Shown here piece after piece: positions 16,004 through 25,033 of a stretch of 64,000 nucleotides of DNA. The notes below the pieces were generated by a model. That model was given only the letters and a program-made list of their open reading frames with translations. It was not told the origin of the DNA and searched no databases. A program made the position numbers and the translations under genes. The stretch spans positions 4,898,001-4,962,000 of the forward strand of contig NZ_CP021111.1 in assembly GCF_002119665.1 (NCBI RefSeq), given 5' to 3'. The stretch's first letter is position 1. Each line of letters starts with the position of its first letter. The stretch comes from Bordetella genomosp. 13. GTDB taxonomy: Bacteria; Pseudomonadota; Gammaproteobacteria; Burkholderiales; Burkholderiaceae_B.

Positions 16004-17460
16004 ACGCGCGCAGGATCGAGGCGGGCTATCTGCCGGGACTGGCGGCCGAAGAGGTGCAATGGCAGGTGCTGCCCTTCGCGCAGGACGGCCAACGACTCGA
16101 AGTGGCCGTGCCGGTGCTGTCGGCCGTGCAGATGCAGGCGCTGGCCGAACGCGTTCGGCGTGCCAGCGCAAAGCATCTGCAGGCCATGACGGTGTCGCAG
16201 ATCATCGACGTGATCGACCGCGCGACCGCCCGGCTGCTCGACCGCGACGATCCCTATCGCCAGCAGGCGGACGCCTTGCTGCCCATCGTCAGCGGTTATG
16301 ACGCCGAGATGGTTTGCCTCGGCCTGACGGGGTTCTTGAAGACGTTCCGCGCGCCCCAGCTGCATCGCTTCGTGGCCGAGGACTTCCCCAACCCCAAGGT
16401 GCTGGACGGCTTCCAGCCGGCGGCCAAGGGCGGCGCGGTGCGCGCCTACGGCCCGCGGCTGCTGGTGCACAGCTGGGCCGGCAACGTGCCCGCGCTGGCG
16501 TTGTGGAGCCTGGTCTGCGGCCTGCTGGTCAAGGCGGGCAATGTCGGCAAGCTGCCCAGCGCCGAGCCGCTGTTCGCGGGCTGGTTCGCACGGCTGCTGG
16601 CCGAGGTGCACCCGCCGCTGGCCGACTGCCTGGCCGTGGTGTGGTGGCGCGGCGCCGGCGGCGACGATGCCGAGGCGCTTTATGCGCAGGCCGACGCGGT
16701 GGTGGCTTACGGCGGCAACGAGGCGCTGCAGGCCATCCAGCGTCGGCTGCCGGTGACGACGCGCTTCCTGGCGCACGGCCACAAGCTGGGCTTCGGCGTG
16801 GTCGCCGCGCAGGCGCTGGACGCCGCGCGCGCGCCGGCCCTGGCGCGCCGCGCCGCGTGGGACGTGGCGCGCTACGACCAGCAGGGCTGCTATTCGCCCC
16901 ACGTGTTCTACGTGCAGCGCGGCGGCACGGTGTCGTCGCGCGACTTCGCCGGCTACCTGGCCGCCGAGCTGGCCAATCTGCACCGGCGCTACCCGCGGCG
17001 CGTGCTCGAGCTGGAAGAGTCCGCGGCGGTCGCGAAATGGCGCCAGTCCATCGAATGGACGCTGCCGCCAGGAGCCGACGACGCCCTGATGGGCGAACCC
17101 GCCGACGCGTGGAGCGTCGCCTACACCGACACGCCGAAAAGCCTGGCGCCGACCGCGCTGCAACGCTGTATCGTCGTCGCGGCCGTCGACACCCTGGACG
17201 AGGTGGCGCCGGCCGTGGCCGGTCTGGGCGCCTATCTGCAGACCGCCGGCGTCGCCGCGCCGCCGGAAGATCTGTATCGACTGGCCGGGCAATTGGGCGC
17301 GGCAGGCGTCACGCGCATCAGTGCCCTGGGCGCCATGAGCACGCCGGAGGCCGGCTGGCACCACGACGGCCGCTTCAATCTGCTGGACCTGGTGCGCATG
17401 ACCGAGATCGAGCTGTCGGCCGAGGCGGCCGCCGAACCGCTGGCGCCATACGAACCATGA
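16000..17460 (+). CDS. LuxC-like acyl reductase
   Basis: 486 residues, starting at an ATGA overlap with the LuxE-like gene. It matches the LuxC acyl-CoA reductase family: a dinucleotide-binding segment (SWAGNVPALALWSLVCGLLVKAGN, written here only in part: about residues 158-181) and the catalytic Cys297 in DQQGCYSPH, equivalent to the LuxC acyl-cysteine. The family reduces an enzyme-bound acyl thioester to an aldehyde with NADPH. With LuxE it forms a carboxylic acid reductase pair. No luciferase genes (luxA, luxB) are present, so bioluminescence is not the role. Confidence 0.87.
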   Translation: MNARRIEAGYLPGLAAEEVQWQVLPFAQDGQRLEVAVPVLSAVQMQALAERVRRASAKHLQAMTVSQIIDVIDRATARLLDRDDPYRQQADALLPIVSGYDAEMVCLGLTGFLKTFRAPQLHRFVAEDFPNPKVLDGFQPAAKGGAVRAYGPRLLVHSWAGNVPALALWSLVCGLLVKAGNVGKLPSAEPLFAGWFARLLAEVHPPLADCLAVVWWRGAGGDDAEALYAQADAVVAYGGNEALQAIQRRLPVTTRFLAHGHKLGFGVVAAQALDAARAPALARRAAWDVARYDQQGCYSPHVFYVQRGGTVSSRDFAGYLAAELANLHRRYPRRVLELEESAAVAKWRQSIEWTLPPGADDALMGEPADAWSVAYTDTPKSLAPTALQRCIVVAAVDTLDEVAPAVAGLGAYLQTAGVAAPPEDLYRLAGQLGAAGVTRISALGAMSTPEAGWHHDGRFNLLDLVRMTEIELSAEAAAEPLAPYEP

Positions 17461-18269
17461 GCATGAGCGTGGAAAGCGGTCTGCGGGACGGATACCGGGA
17501 TACGGCGCATGCGGATGCGCCGGCGCCCTTTCTCGACATCCGACGCGTGACGTATGCCTATGCGGGCCGGCCTCCCATCGTGGAGAACATAGACTGGCGG
17601 CTGCACGCTGGGCGCTTTCACTGCCTGGTCGGCCGCAGCGGCTGCGGCAAGACCACGCTGCTGAAGCTGGCCGCCGGCCTGCTCGCCCCGCGCTCGGGCC
17701 GCATCGTGCAGCGCGACGGCACGCCGGTCGCCCCCGGTCCGCAGCTGGGTTATGTGTTCCAGGCGCCCACGCTGCTGGAGTGGCTGCGAGTGATCGACAA
17801 CGTGCTGCTGCCCGTGTCGCTGCAGCGCCGGCCCGTGGCCGCCGACATCGACCGCGCGCGCGAACTGCTTGCTCTGCTGGGGCTGGCGGATCGTGCGCAC
17901 GACCATCCGCGGCAATTGTCCGGCGGACAGCAAAGCCGCGTGGCGCTGGCGCGGGCGCTGATCCTGGCGCCTGCGCTGCTGCTGCTGGACGAGCCCTTCG
18001 CGGCGCTGGACGCGATCACGCGCGGCGAGCTGCAGGACGACCTGATGCGCATGTGCCGCATGGGCAATACCACCGTGCTGTTCGTCACGCACGACATCGC
18101 GGAGGCGGTCTACCTGAGCGATCGGGTGGGCGTGATGCGGCGGGGCCGCCTGGTGGCGGACATCCCGGTGATGCTGTCCTCGCCGCGCACCCAATCGATG
18201 CGCCACGGCGCAGACTTCAATCGATACTGCGCGCAGGTGTACGACGCGATGGCGGGAAGCGAGCCATGA
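17457..18269 (+). CDS. ABC importer ATPase (nitrate/sulfonate/thiamine-precursor type)
   Basis: 270 residues, starting at an ATGA overlap. Walker A is GRSGCGKTT (59-67), the signature LSGGQQSRVALARAL and Walker B LLLLDEPFAALD; the switch histidine is in FVTHD. It resembles SsuB/TauB/ThiZ ATPases that pair with NMT1/THI5-type binding proteins. It powers the permease encoded next. Confidence 0.92.
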   Translation: MSMSVESGLRDGYRDTAHADAPAPFLDIRRVTYAYAGRPPIVENIDWRLHAGRFHCLVGRSGCGKTTLLKLAAGLLAPRSGRIVQRDGTPVAPGPQLGYVFQAPTLLEWLRVIDNVLLPVSLQRRPVAADIDRARELLALLGLADRAHDHPRQLSGGQQSRVALARALILAPALLLLDEPFAALDAITRGELQDDLMRMCRMGNTTVLFVTHDIAEAVYLSDRVGVMRRGRLVADIPVMLSSPRTQSMRHGADFNRYCAQVYDAMAGSEP

Positions 18270-19132
18270 GCCGACAGCATCGCCTGATGGAACACCGCTC
18301 CGACGCGGGGCATGAAAGCGCGTCTACACCGGCCACCGAGGGGCACGGGTATGGCAGCGCAGCGCCCAGGCGCTCGATGGCCGCCGCGCGCGTCCTGGCC
18401 GCGGCGCTGCTGGTGGTGCTGCTCGTGGCGTGGGAGCTGACCGTGCAGCGGGCCGGCATCTCGGCGCTGGTGCTGCCGGCGCCCACTGTGGTGGCCCGCA
18501 CGCTGTGGAACAGCCTGGCCACGGGCTATCTGTGGCCGCACATCGGCACGACCGTGGCCGAGATGCTGCTGGGCCTGGCGATGGGCGGCGCGGCCGGACT
18601 GGCGATCGGCGTGCTGCTGGCCGAATCCGCCCTGCTCGACCGCGTGCTCAAGCCCTACGTCATCGTCAGCCAGGTGGTGCCCAAGCTGGCGCTCGCGCCG
18701 CTGTTCGTGCTGTGGTTCGGGTTCGGCATGATGCCCACCATCGTGATGACCGCGCTGATCTGCTTCTTCCCGTTGATGGAGAACACGCTTACCAGCCTGC
18801 GGCAGGTCGATCCGAATTCATTGCAGCTGTTCCGCATGCTGGGCGCCTCGCGCGCGCAGACCCTGCTGCGCCTGAAGTTGCGCGCCGGGCTGCCGGGCAT
18901 ATTGGCCGGCCTGCGCGTGGCGCTGGTGCTGGCGCTGGTGGGCGCGGTGGTGGGCGAGTTCATCGGCGCCAGCCGCGGCCTGGGCGCCGTCATCATCGCC
19001 GCCCAGGGCATGATGGACACGCCGCTCATGTTCGCCGCGCTGACGGCCATCGCCGCCATCGGCCTGCTGTTCTATCAGGGCACGCTCATGCTGGAGCGGC
19101 GCCTGCTGCGTCCTTACGCCGATCATCCATGA
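18266..19132 (+). CDS. ABC importer permease
   Basis: 288 residues, starting at an ATGA overlap. After a 40-residue cytoplasmic stretch there are about six membrane segments, and the coupling EAA loop reads LGASRAQTLLRLKLRAGLP. It is of the SsuC/TauC/ThiX permease type. Overlapping starts with both neighbours show that the three transporter genes are made together. Confidence 0.92.
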   Translation: MSRQHRLMEHRSDAGHESASTPATEGHGYGSAAPRRSMAAARVLAAALLVVLLVAWELTVQRAGISALVLPAPTVVARTLWNSLATGYLWPHIGTTVAEMLLGLAMGGAAGLAIGVLLAESALLDRVLKPYVIVSQVVPKLALAPLFVLWFGFGMMPTIVMTALICFFPLMENTLTSLRQVDPNSLQLFRMLGASRAQTLLRLKLRAGLPGILAGLRVALVLALVGAVVGEFIGASRGLGAVIIAAQGMMDTPLMFAALTAIAAIGLLFYQGTLMLERRLLRPYADHP

Positions 19133-20148
19133 CACACCTCAAGACCTCCGCCATGCTTCAGTCTCCCGCCCGCCGCGCCTTGATGGGCGCGGCCGCCGGC
19201 CTTGCCGCGTTGTCCATCGCGCCTGGCGCCCGCGCCCAGGCCGCGGCGCTGGGCAAGGTCACCGTGGCCGGATGGAGCAAGCCCATCTCAGAGATCACCA
19301 ACCTGCTGGCCGAGCCCGACAAGGGTTTCTTCAAGGCGCAGGGGCTTGAGCTGGTCTACCTGCCCGGGGCGGGCGGCGGCGACGCCATCCGCAACATCCT
19401 CAGCGGCCAGGCCGACGTGGCCTTCACCGATCCCGGCTCGTTCTTCATGGCGCTGGACAAGGGCGAGCGGCTGCGCGCCATCTACGACATCTATCCGCAG
19501 AACGTCTTCAACGTGGTGTCGCTGAAGTCGGCCGGTATCGCGCGCCCCGCGGACCTGAAGGGCAAGCGCATCGGCGTCTACAGCCTTTCCAGCGGCACCC
19601 GCCAGAACCTGCTGGTGATGCTGCATCAGGCGGGCCTGACCGAAGCCGACGTCGAGATCGTGGTAACGGGCGTGCTGAACTTCGCGCCCCTGCTGCAGGG
19701 CCGCGTCGACGCCACCGCGGCCACCGACACGGGTCTGCTGGTGGGCCGGCGCCGCGGACTGGGAGAAGTGAACGTGATGAACGTACGCGACCATATCAAC
19801 GTTTCCAGCGACGTGTTCGTGGTGCGCGAACAGGTGCATCAGCAGAAGCAGGCCATGCTCAAGGCCTTCCTGAAGGCATATCGCGACAGCGCCGCGTGGA
19901 TGATCGCCAATCCGGAAGAGGCCGCGACGCTGGCGCTGAAGCGCGCGATCGACGGCACCGACCGCGAGGTGAATCTGGAGGTGATCCGTTTGCGCAACGC
20001 CGCCACGGTGGCGCCCGGGCGGGCGCTGGGCGCCTTCGACCTGCCGCTGCTGCAGAAGGCGGCCGATGCGTATCGCGAATTGGGACTGATCCAGCGCCCC
20101 ATCGACATGGCCAGCGTGGTCGACGCCGGCCTGCTGCCCGGAGCGTGA
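19129..20148 (+). CDS. ABC importer substrate-binding protein, NMT1/THI5-like
   Basis: 339 residues, starting at an ATGA overlap. A signal peptide ends near APGARAQA and there is no lipobox, so it should be a soluble periplasmic protein. The mature part (KVTVAGWSKPISEITNLLAEPDKGFF) has the SsuA/THI5 fold: an early strand, a GGGDAIRNILSGQADVAF loop and DLKGKRIGVY. Members of this fold bind sulfonates, nitrate or thiamine pyrimidine precursors. The TPP riboswitch is the reason to favour a thiamine vitamer. Confidence 0.87.
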   Translation: MTHLKTSAMLQSPARRALMGAAAGLAALSIAPGARAQAAALGKVTVAGWSKPISEITNLLAEPDKGFFKAQGLELVYLPGAGGGDAIRNILSGQADVAFTDPGSFFMALDKGERLRAIYDIYPQNVFNVVSLKSAGIARPADLKGKRIGVYSLSSGTRQNLLVMLHQAGLTEADVEIVVTGVLNFAPLLQGRVDATAATDTGLLVGRRRGLGEVNVMNVRDHINVSSDVFVVREQVHQQKQAMLKAFLKAYRDSAAWMIANPEEAATLALKRAIDGTDREVNLEVIRLRNAATVAPGRALGAFDLPLLQKAADAYRELGLIQRPIDMASVVDAGLLPGA

Positions 20149-20149
20149 C

Positions 20150-20929
20150 ATGAGCGCAACGATGAAATTCACGGGCAAGGTCGTGCTGGTAACCGGCGCC
20201 AGCCGCGGCATCGGCGCCGAGATCGCGCGCGCCTTCGCGCGCGAAGGCGCGACCGTCGTCGTCAATTACCTGAGCAATGCCGCGGCCGCGCAGGAGGTCG
20301 TGGCGCAATGCCAGGCCGCGGGCGGCGACGCCTGGGCCGTGCAGGCGGACGTCGGCTCGCACGGGGCGGTGCGCGCGATGGTCGACGGCATCGTGCTGGA
20401 GACGGGCCGTCTGGACGTGGTGGTCAACAATGCCTTGCGCGCGTATGCCTTCGATCCGCGCCGGCGTACGGCTTTCGATAGCCTGCAATGGCAGGACTAT
20501 CAGCAGCAGTTCGACGGCGCGGTCGGCGCGGCATTCAACGTGTGCCACGCCGCCTTGCCGCATTTCAAGCAGCGAGCCCAGGGATGCATCGTCAATATCG
20601 CCACGAATCTAGTGGAGCACCCGGTGGTGCCGTATCACGACTACACGACGGCAAAGGCGGCGCTGGTGGCGTTCAGCCGCAATCTGGCGGCGGAGCTGGG
20701 GCCGTTCGGGATACGGGTGAATTGCGTGGCGCCGGGGCTGGTGTATCCCACGCAGGCCAGTGGCGCGACACAGGAGTCGTTCAGGGAGTCGCTGATCGCG
20801 GCCACGCCCCTACGAAGGATTGCGCAGCCCGAGGATGTGGCCGGGCCGGTGTTGTTCCTGGCGTCGGAGTGGAGCGGGTTCATGACGGGGCAGGTGTTGT
20901 TCGTGGATGGCGGGCTTGTGATGCGGTAG
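20150..20929 (+). CDS. Short-chain dehydrogenase/reductase, last gene of the TPP-riboswitch operon
   Basis: 259 residues, one base after the preceding stop. Rossmann motif TGASRGIG (15-22), NNAL (93-96, where NNAG is usual) and the active-site pair Tyr165 and Lys169 (YTTAK). The position of the classical catalytic Ser, 13 residues before the Tyr, is Thr152. It could reduce the aldehyde made by the LuxE/LuxC pair to an alcohol, completing carboxylate-to-alcohol conversion. The Thr should still allow hydrogen bonding, so activity is possible. Confidence 0.87.
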   Translation: MSATMKFTGKVVLVTGASRGIGAEIARAFAREGATVVVNYLSNAAAAQEVVAQCQAAGGDAWAVQADVGSHGAVRAMVDGIVLETGRLDVVVNNALRAYAFDPRRRTAFDSLQWQDYQQQFDGAVGAAFNVCHAALPHFKQRAQGCIVNIATNLVEHPVVPYHDYTTAKAALVAFSRNLAAELGPFGIRVNCVAPGLVYPTQASGATQESFRESLIAATPLRRIAQPEDVAGPVLFLASEWSGFMTGQVLFVDGGLVMR

Positions 20930-20968
20930 GGGCGGATGCGTGGCGGCCATGGGGTGCTGGTGTACGCG

Positions 20969-21030
20969 GTAGGTATCTGGGTTCTACGGGGTAGGTATCT
21001 GGGTTCTACGGGGTAGGTATCTGGGTTCTT
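20969..21030 (+). repeat. 22-base tandem repeat, 2.8 copies
   Basis: A unit beginning GTAGGTATCTGGGTTCT and ending ACGGG occurs at 20969-20990 and 20991-21012, with a partial copy at 21013-21029 that runs into the hairpin element. The shared GGTATCTGGGTTCT block is the same sequence that precedes the hairpin copy at 57723-57798. Confidence 0.9.
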
Positions 21031-21035
21031 CAGGC

Positions 21036-21110
21036 GCCTGGTCCATGACTGCGGATTCTCGTCCTCGCGCTGACGCGCTGCGGGCGCGAACCCTCCGCCA
21101 TGGACCAGGC
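21036..21110 (+). repeat. Dispersed hairpin repeat, copy 1 (downstream of the SDR gene)
   Basis: GCCTGGTCCATG (21036-21047) pairs perfectly with CATGGACCAGGC (21099-21110). The interior is CGCTGACGCGCTGCGGGCGCG. Two relatives lie at 57428-57503 and 57723-57798. This copy is 107 bases after the stop of the gene upstream and points the same way. Confidence 0.85.
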
Positions 21111-21822
21111 TCGAGAAGCTCGATGCCTCGGTCGTATCCGCCTGCCCTTGTGACGTCATTCGCTTGGCCCGGGCCAAGTTCAGCAGGTGCATCTCCAGGA
21201 CGACGTTGAGTCACGTCGGACGCGAAAGCGCGACATTTCCGGCACGGTGGCGGCCGCATGAATACACGGGCTGTGGCCAAATCACCTATACGAGAAATGG
21301 TGGTTTGGCCGTTCGCGGATCGAGCATGCGCAGAATGGCCATAGCCGCCAGCTGCATTATTGGCACCATACGGGTCCAACCGCGCGCAGCGCCTCTTCCG
21401 TGAATGCAGCCCTTATTACACGCACATTACCGATATACCGGTATTTGTCATAGCCGGATTCGGCCACTGAAAAGCGGAATATCGCGAAACGAACGGAAGG
21501 ACGCCGCACTGCCAAAACAGCCACCACGTCACTCGGTTCGGTATTTCCCAATGACATCGAATCCCAACTGAAACAATTTGGCCGGACGATACATAGACCA
21601 GTCCGATATTCTGTCGAGGGCGCATACAAAAGGCACCGCAATAACAATCGTGTCAGTACCGCATTATTCGACTCCATAATCATGCCTTTTCCGCACCGCT
21701 CGCATCTGCCGATCCACAGCCGGCTGCACATATCGGCCTTCGCATTCCTTCCCACCGCCGGCGACGCTCTCGATTCCAAGCGCGGCCCGCGCTGCGCGCG
21801 ACACCGCTGAGCGCGTCACACC

Positions 21823-23229
21823 GTGACGAACGAGGCCGGCAGGCCCGCGCGCCGCGCCTCGTGCGCGCGAGCCGGCAGGAACGGCATGGTCGCCGCGCTG
21901 TCGCTGCTGACCACATTCGGCATGGGCTGGAAGCTGGGCAGGCGCGCCGCCGCGCAGGCCGAGACCCTTGCCGCCGCCCCGCGAAATCCCGACCCCCTCG
22001 CCCTGGCGGCGCACGAACTGCGCACTCCCCTCGGCGGCCTCATCGCCGTACTTGACGCCTTGCAGCATGAAGCCGCCACGCCCCGCCAGCGGCGCCTGGT
22101 CGAACTGGGGCAGATGGCAGGGGCGCACCTGCATCGCCTGCTCGGCGACGTGCTCAGCTCGACCGCGCCGCCGCATGCCGGGGCGAGCACCGAGGCCTTC
22201 GACCTGCACACGCTGTGCCGCGACACGCAGGGCTTCTGGAACGAGAGCGCCCGCGGCAAGGGGCTGCGGCTGGAGCTGACGCTCGACCCCGACGTGCCGG
22301 TCAGGGTGTGGGGCGATCCGCTGCGTCTGCGGCAGGTGCTTTTCAACCTGCTGGCCAACGCCATCAAGTTCACCGCCACCGGCGGCGTGTCGCTGCGCGT
22401 GCGTCGGCAGCGCGCCGACACGGCCATCATGCGCTTCACTGTGGAGGACACCGGCATCGGCATCCCCGCTGGCGAGCAAGCCCAGCTGTTCCAGCCGTTT
22501 CGCCAAGGGCTTGCCGCCAGCCAGGGCGGCTACGGTGGTTCGGGGCTGGGCCTGGCCATCAGCCGCGGCCTTGTGCAGGCGATGGGCGGACGCATCGCCC
22601 TGCACAGCCAGCCCGGCGTCGGCACCAGCGTCACGGTGGACCTGGTTCTGCGTCCCATCGAAGGCGCATGGGACGCGCGGACGTCGCCCGGGCCGGACGG
22701 CGGCCGCCGACACGAGGCCAGGCGGCACGACGATGCACCACTGGGCCGGTCGTCAGCCCTTCTGAACCGCGATGACCGCGAAGCCTCGATGGACGGCCCG
22801 CATGCGAAGCCTTCGTCGGACCGAGCGCACGAACTTCGCCTGGGCAGGCTGGTGCTGCTTGCCGAAGACAACCCGATCACCCGCGAACTGATGGGCCTGC
22901 AGCTGACGCAGCTGGGCTATGCCTGGGACAGCGCCTCGGACGGCCTGGAAGCATTGCGCATGCTGCGGGCCAGGCAGTATGGGCTGCTGCTGACGGACAT
23001 GCGCATGAGCGGCATGGACGGCCCGGCGCTGGCGCGCCATATCCGCCGCGCGGGCCTGCACGACGTTCACGGCCGGCCGCTGCCCATCGTCGCGCTGTCG
23101 GCGGAGCCGCCTGCCCGAGCCGCCTCCGCGACGCGCCGCGCCGGCATCGACGCCTGGCTGACCAAGCCCGTACCGCAAGCCGCGCTGGCGGCGTGCCTGC
23201 GACGTTGGCTGCCGCCCGTGCAAGCGTGA
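21823..23229 (+). CDS. Hybrid sensor histidine kinase without a sensor domain
   Basis: 468 residues from GTG 21823 (an ATG at 21886 is the alternative start). A short hydrophobic stretch (MVAALSLLTTFGMGW, residues 22-36) is followed directly by the dimerisation domain with His64 in AAHELRTPL, an ATPase domain (NLLANAIKF, VEDTGIGIP, GSGLGLAIS) and a receiver with Asp392 in LLLTDMRMSGMDG and Lys in WLTKP. No periplasmic or PAS input is present. Kinase domains of this layout act in phosphorelays; the partner is not adjacent. Confidence 0.88.
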   Translation: MTNEAGRPARRASCARAGRNGMVAALSLLTTFGMGWKLGRRAAAQAETLAAAPRNPDPLALAAHELRTPLGGLIAVLDALQHEAATPRQRRLVELGQMAGAHLHRLLGDVLSSTAPPHAGASTEAFDLHTLCRDTQGFWNESARGKGLRLELTLDPDVPVRVWGDPLRLRQVLFNLLANAIKFTATGGVSLRVRRQRADTAIMRFTVEDTGIGIPAGEQAQLFQPFRQGLAASQGGYGGSGLGLAISRGLVQAMGGRIALHSQPGVGTSVTVDLVLRPIEGAWDARTSPGPDGGRRHEARRHDDAPLGRSSALLNRDDREASMDGPHAKPSSDRAHELRLGRLVLLAEDNPITRELMGLQLTQLGYAWDSASDGLEALRMLRARQYGLLLTDMRMSGMDGPALARHIRRAGLHDVHGRPLPIVALSAEPPARAASATRRAGIDAWLTKPVPQAALAACLRRWLPPVQA

Positions 23230-23244
23230 GGGCGCCGGCGCCCA

Positions 23245-24885
23245 TCAGGCGCCGGGCACTCCGCCCAACCGGAAAGCCTGATCCCGCAGCACGTACTTCT
23301 GGATCTTGCCAGTGGAGGTCTTGGGCAGCGGACCGAACACCACGGTGCGCGGCACCTTGAAGCGCGCCAGCCGTTCGCGGCAGAACGCGATGATGTCCTC
23401 CTCCTTGGCGTCGCGTCCGTCCTTCAGCGTGACGAAGGCGCACGGCGTCTCGCCCCACTTCGCGTCGGGCCGCGCCACCACGGCCGCTTCCAGCACGTCG
23501 GGGTGCCGGTACAGCACGCTCTCGACCTCGACGGTCGATATGTTCTCGCCGCCCGAGATGACGATGTCCTTGGCCCGGTCGCGTATGGCGACATAGCCGT
23601 CCGGGTCCACCACGCCCAGGTCTCCCGTATGGAACCAGCCTCCCGAAAATGCCTCCGCGGTGGCCTGCGGATTCTTCAGATACCCCTTCATCACGCTGTT
23701 GCCGCGCACGACGATCTCGCCCATGGTCCGCCCGTCGGCGGGCACCGGCCGCATGTCGGCATCGACGACCGCCGTGTGCTCGACATTGATCTTGCGCACG
23801 CCTACACGGGCCTTCAGCGCCGCGCGCCGCTCCAGCGGCAGCTCATCCCACTCGGGATGCCAGGCGCAGCCCATGGACGGACCATAGGTCTCGGTCAAGC
23901 CGTACTGGTGGGACACCTCGATGCCCAGCGCGTCCATCGCCTCGATCACCGCGGCCGGTGGGGCGGCGCCGCCCGTCACGACCTGTACGCGATGCTGCGC
24001 GGGCCGCCGCACGTCTGGCGCGGCATTGACCAGCATGTTGAGCACGACCGGCGCGCCGCAGAACAGCTCGGCGCGATGCCGATGGATCGCGTCGAACACC
24101 TGCGCCGCCTCGACCTTGCGCAGGCAGATGTTCGTGCCCGCCACCGCGGCCACCGTCCACGGAAAGCACCAGCCATTGCAATGGAACATGGGCAGTGTCC
24201 ACAGATAGCGCACGTGCGGCGGCACATTCGTGGCCAGCACGTTGCCCATGGAGTTGAGATAGGCGCCTCGATGGTGATACAGCACACCCTTGGGGTTGCC
24301 GGTGGTGCCCGAGGTGTAGTTCAGGCAGATGGACTGCCATTCGTCTTCCGGCCACGCCCAGGGCGCCTCGGGATCGGCCGCGGCCAGCCAGCTTTCGTAA
24401 TCGGCGTCGCCCAGGTCCCCGTGGGGGCCGGCGAAGCCGGAGTCCTCAATGCGCACCACACGCGGCGGTTGCGGCAAGCGCGCCACCACGTCCGCCACCA
24501 GGCCCGCGTACTCGCTGTCATACAGGAAAACGCGCGCCTCGCCGTGCTCGAGGATGAAGGCCAGCGTGGCCGCGTCCAGCCTGGTGTTGAGGGCGTTGAG
24601 CACCGCGCCCGCCATGGGCACGCCGAAGTGCGCCTCGTACAGCGCCGGCGTATTGGGCGCCAGTATCGCCACGGTCTCTCCGCGCTTCACGCCATCGGCC
24701 GCCAGTGCCGCCGCCATGCGGCGGCAGCGCTCATACGTGCGAGCCCAGGTCTGCGTGCAGGCCCCATGAATGAGCGCGAGGCGGTCGGGATACACCCGCG
24801 CCGCGCGCTCGATGAAGCCCAGTGGAGTCAACGGGACATGGTTGGCGGCGTTGGGCGCCAGGTCGTCCTGCACCGCATGCGGCAT
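23245..24885 (-). CDS. AMP-forming acyl-CoA synthetase
   Basis: 546 residues from ATG 24885, with AAGGAGA upstream. The ANL core motifs are clear: YTSGTTGNPKG, YGLTETYGP, WFHTGDLG, the hinge RDRAKD and the C-terminal lysine in PKTSTGKIQK. It joins an organic acid to CoA through an acyl-adenylate. It is the last gene of the operon led by the IclR regulator and ends 15 bases from the convergent kinase gene, with a GC-rich hairpin in between. The acid is unknown. Confidence 0.92.
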   Translation of the reverse strand: MPHAVQDDLAPNAANHVPLTPLGFIERAARVYPDRLALIHGACTQTWARTYERCRRMAAALAADGVKRGETVAILAPNTPALYEAHFGVPMAGAVLNALNTRLDAATLAFILEHGEARVFLYDSEYAGLVADVVARLPQPPRVVRIEDSGFAGPHGDLGDADYESWLAAADPEAPWAWPEDEWQSICLNYTSGTTGNPKGVLYHHRGAYLNSMGNVLATNVPPHVRYLWTLPMFHCNGWCFPWTVAAVAGTNICLRKVEAAQVFDAIHRHRAELFCGAPVVLNMLVNAAPDVRRPAQHRVQVVTGGAAPPAAVIEAMDALGIEVSHQYGLTETYGPSMGCAWHPEWDELPLERRAALKARVGVRKINVEHTAVVDADMRPVPADGRTMGEIVVRGNSVMKGYLKNPQATAEAFSGGWFHTGDLGVVDPDGYVAIRDRAKDIVISGGENISTVEVESVLYRHPDVLEAAVVARPDAKWGETPCAFVTLKDGRDAKEEDIIAFCRERLARFKVPRTVVFGPLPKTSTGKIQKYVLRDQAFRLGGVPGA

Positions 24886-25033
24886 GGCTGTCTCCTTGTA
24901 GGTATGGACGGGGCCTGGGGCAGCGCCGCGGCCCATGGCGGCTGCTTCGGCCGCCGACCCAGTGTAAGCCGGCGGGCGCCGCGCGACGAACTCTTCCCCG
25001 CATCGGGCGGCGTCATGCATCGACCTGCCTGGC

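Larger units (their letters stand above)
20930..21822. other. Long intergenic region with repeats and a low-GC stretch
   Basis: This 893-base region starts with 2.8 tandem copies of a 22-base unit and a 75-base hairpin repeat. From about 21250 to 21720 the DNA is much richer in A and T than the surroundings. The best frame there is on the minus strand (ending at 21357, about 110-140 codons); its product has no recognisable motif and I do not call it a gene. A degraded acquired segment is the likeliest reading. Confidence 0.5.

Noticed and set aside
14921..20929. Bioluminescence (lux) operon
   Set aside because: LuxE- and LuxC-like genes are present but luxA, luxB and luxD are absent, and the control element is a TPP riboswitch.
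20969..21110. CRISPR array
   Set aside because: The repeats are directly adjacent with no spacers and only 2.8 copies; no cas genes are present.
21357..21779. 140-codon minus-strand gene in the AT-rich patch
   Set aside because: No motif, no good ribosome site and no convincing start; kept only as a description of the region.
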